From assembly GCA_014529385.2 (NCBI GenBank), contig CM043945.1, positions 96,140,612 to 96,204,611 on the forward strand: DNA of 64,000 nt, in the 5' to 3' direction. The notes under the pieces were generated by a model that saw nothing but the letters and a program-made list of their open reading frames with translations, had not been told where the DNA came from and ran no database searches. The translations under genes were made by a program, and so were the position numbers. Source of the DNA: Adiantum capillus-veneris. Lineage: Eukaryota > Streptophyta > Polypodiopsida > Polypodiales > Pteridaceae. Of this stretch, positions 61,902 to 64,000 are shown one piece after another. Numbering within the stretch: the first letter of the stretch is position 1; every line of letters starts with the position of its first letter.

Positions 61902-62664
61902 TTCCCTCCCTCTTTAAATAAAACCCACGGTAGTTGTAGAAACTCCGGAAAGAAGGAAATGTATTGTTGTAGTGCTTCTGCATCCAAAGCTCTTTCTGTT
62001 AAGTCCCAGGCCATGGCACTGTTATTGACCATGACTATTTTGCCAAACTGAAAACTGATCATATCTGCAACTTGATAAGTGCCTTTGTCAAAGTTATTTG
62101 TAACTTCGAGCTTTGTCCAATAAAAGATTGAGTCTGTATCTGCTTCGAGTGAAATTATTAGTAAATTGACTTGAGTTTTCTGTTGAGTGATGACCATTGG
62201 TTGAATACTGTAAGGGATTCCATTGGTTTATCTGGAACAGTAAAATCTTCCTGAAGGGCTGTCGTAGACTGAGACAGAGTAGTGTCTGAAGGTATATCCA
62301 TCTGTAAAGCTTTATCACTCGAACAAGTTGTGTCCAAAGATTCAATTGCAGAGACTGAAGTCATGCTGCAATAGTCTGTATCTGCTTTGTCCTTTGCACC
62401 GCTGAAGCTAAGGTCTGGAATCTTCAAGTTTAAAAAATTATCATTCACCATAGCATTTGGTATCCGTAGAGAGACAAAGACTATATTCTGCAAGGACAGT
62501 GATGAGGCGAATTTTCTTGCCTGGATCACGGCCAAAGAAGGAGCTATGTGCTTATTGGTTGTCACATAAGAACTGGAATCTTCTGAATCTTCAGCTTTCT
62601 CAGCGGGTATTAAGGCTTCCGATTGAGAAGGGGGAGGTTGAGGGAGTTGTCTTTTCGCACGCAC
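61902..62664 (-). CDS. Unrecognised ORFs inside the TRIM-like element
   Basis: 62158-62664 (168 codons, open upstream to about 62700) is rich in Ser/Asp/Thr, with RAKRQLPQPPPSQSEALIPA, then SLQNIVFVSLRIPNAMVNDN and SVSAIESLDTTCSSDKALQM. An overlapping frame continues to about 61905 with SIFYWTKLEVTNNFDKGTYQ, VADMISFQFGKIVMVNNSAM and DAEALQQYISFFPEFLQLPW. I recognise no retroelement domain. The two could be one frameshifted protein. Such coding sequence in a non-autonomous LTR element may be captured host sequence; function unknown. Confidence 0.4.
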
Positions 62665-62865
62665 ATCGGGTATGTCATCCCTCCGTACATATATCTGTAT
62701 TAAGGATGTAAATGGTAGAGTTTAGGAATACCTCACATTAAGCTGGTAGCTAGTATGCCATCTTTCCTTTGCTTCCATACAATTCCGGGAAGGGGGTAGA
62801 GTGCAGCGGCGAGGATGAAAGGCTCACAACCTTAGGGTCTCGGAAAATTTTTGCTCTGATACCAC

Positions 62866-63304
62866 TGTAAGGATTCTAGGTACTAATCCTTTATTAAGTA
62901 CTTAAACTCATGATTAAGACTTAAGAAACTGAACTGAACTCAAAGAAAGACTCAGAAGACTCTGTGTTTGATTAATGACTGCTTGAAATTGAATACAATA
63001 GGCTCCTTATGTAGGAGACAAAGAGACAGAAATGAAGAAACACGTCTCCTGGTGAAGAGACATGACTTTGGACGTAAAGACATATCCTTTCGGCGAAGAG
63101 CTGTAACCATTGGACGAAGAGTCACACCCATAGAGCGAAGGGGTGTGACCAATCGTCGAAGAAGCGTGGTTTTTGGCGAAGAGGCACGTCTTTTGAGCGA
63201 AGGGGTGTGACCATCCAAACGTAGGGGTCCTCCTTGGCATGGCACTTCGCGTATCTGCAACTAGGAGTAGATGTAATGCTGTTAACATAGTCACAATCGT
63301 GACA
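62866..63304 (-). repeat. LTR (5' in element orientation)
   Basis: 439 bp, starting TGTCACGATTGTGACTATG on the minus strand and ending GAATCCTTACA next to the primer binding site. Confidence 0.93.
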
Positions 63305-63309
63305 CACCT

Positions 63310-63480
63310 TACCTTAAGGACCTTAGTGAGCAAGCATGACAAAGCACCTCAAGCTTGAGTGGTGTTCCCACAAGCACCCCAAGCACCTTAGTCAGCAAGC
63401 ACGGCAAGCACCTCAAGCACCTTAGTCATCAAGCACGACAAGCACCTCAATCTTGGGCTGGGTTCCCACCCCAAGCTCAG
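63310..63480. repeat. Short imperfect repeats (CAAGCACCTCAAGCACCTTAG)
   Basis: The phrase AAGCACCTTAGTCAGCAAGC, with variants AAGCACGGCAAGCACCTCA and AAGCACGACAAGCACCTCA, recurs four to five times between 63310 and 63450. It is non-coding. 63480-64000 holds nothing I recognise. Confidence 0.8.
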
Positions 63481-64000
63481 CCATAGCTTACCTAAGGTCA
63501 AAGGACCTTTTAACACTAACCTTTGGAGGTCTTTAATGAAGCTAACTCTAGGGTCTTTAAGCTCCATTAGCTAGCCTTGCTCTTTGACAAACCATCTCTC
63601 ATTTGGACCCCTTTACCATTGGCCCCGTGTTGATATACATCTGAAAGCACATGTCTATATTCTAACCCTTGTTCCCGTTTATTCTCCCACATTAAATAAT
63701 CAGTTTAATATTAAAAATCATTTCGATTGGTTAGATATTAGTTTTTATGACATTACCTCTCTCCTGAAATCATAGTCGTCCTGGACTATGAGGTAGAAGA
63801 GAGAGATCCCTAGTCATTAGTCAACCTTTCTTAGCGGGTAGAGGATCCCTTCTTTCCCTACGACATCTTTCCAAGATGGATGACTAATCCATTTGGTGCT
63901 TGGGAGATACAGTTGCCGCAAGCATATCTGCTCGTTAGTCCATTTTATTCTGTCAGAGTAGAGTGTCAAATTCTACTTGGTGTTTGAGAGACGTCATCAT

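Larger units (their letters stand above)
61463..63304 (-). mobile_element. Non-autonomous (TRIM-like) LTR retrotransposon with complete ends
   Basis: Two 439-bp LTRs (61463-61901 and 62866-63304), with few differences, flank 964 bp. The 5-bp target duplication is CACCT (61458-61462, 63305-63309). In element orientation (minus) the 5' LTR ends CTTACA and is followed by primer binding site TGGTATCAGAGCA (about 62852-62864). A purine tract AGAGGGAGGGAA precedes the 3' LTR, whose first TG is mutated to TA. There is no gag, RT or integrase, so movement would need proteins in trans; the Met-type primer site matches the copia elements here. Confidence 0.93.

Overview
The window is eukaryotic nuclear DNA from a plant with large introns. 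Its only recognisable host gene is the 3' half of UTP21 (WDR36 in animals), on the minus strand. It encodes a WD40-repeat subunit of the UTP-B / small-subunit processome, which matures 18S rRNA in the nucleolus. Seven coding exons can be placed with canonical GT-AG junctions: 59069-59281, 58908-58992, 58530-58824, 58179-58458, 12801-13032, 12500-12714 and 11759-11908. They encode about 489 C-terminal residues. The 5' half lies to the right of 59281, probably beyond the window. Four of the introns are 71-86 bp and one is 591 bp, but the intron between exons 58179-58458 and 12801-13032 is 45,146 bp (13033-58178). A giant intron, abundant CT/GT microsatellites, diverse LINEs, chromovirus and copia elements and a Penelope-like element suggest a seed-free vascular plant such as a fern. 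That assignment is inference.

Region by region. 1-2466 is the 5' end of a minus-strand Ty3/gypsy-type element (gag-like ORFs, primer binding site, LTR with a long CT tract). 2467-11758 is intergenic DNA downstream of UTP21, with a decayed copia gag-protease fragment (about 4140-4990), a decayed LINE (about 9060-10300), a near-perfect hairpin (6211-6289) and diverged tandem duplications. 11759-13032 holds the last three UTP21 exons.

The 45-kb intron, from its 3' side, holds: a LINE-B 3' scrap; a gag-like double zinc-knuckle ORF (13680-14830); an 8.1-kb Penelope-like element with 1.9-kb direct repeats (15471-23582); an L1-like LINE-A relic (about 23954-28790) that was hit by a solo gypsy LTR (25928-27271) and a 172-bp hAT-like MITE (27905-28076); LINE-B copy 1, hit by a young, nearly intact copia (copia-1, 30171-35479); and LINE-B copy 2 (35552-58135), hit by copia-2, which was hit by a Ty3/gypsy chromovirus, which was hit by a full-length 6.5-kb LINE (LINE-C, 44325-50860). 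A later inversion of about 2.56 kb (about 54127-56690) flipped the junction containing the 3' end of copia-2 and the gypsy 5' LTR. Target-site duplications support most of these steps.

58179-59281 holds four UTP21 exons. 59282-64000 is probably the next upstream intron. It holds LINE-B and LINE-A scraps and a complete 1842-bp non-autonomous LTR element (61463-63304, 5-bp target duplication) that carries an unrecognised ORF.

The window is therefore one ribosome-biogenesis gene interrupted by a stratified transposon deposit. The 5' splice site of the giant intron sits directly on a CT microsatellite.
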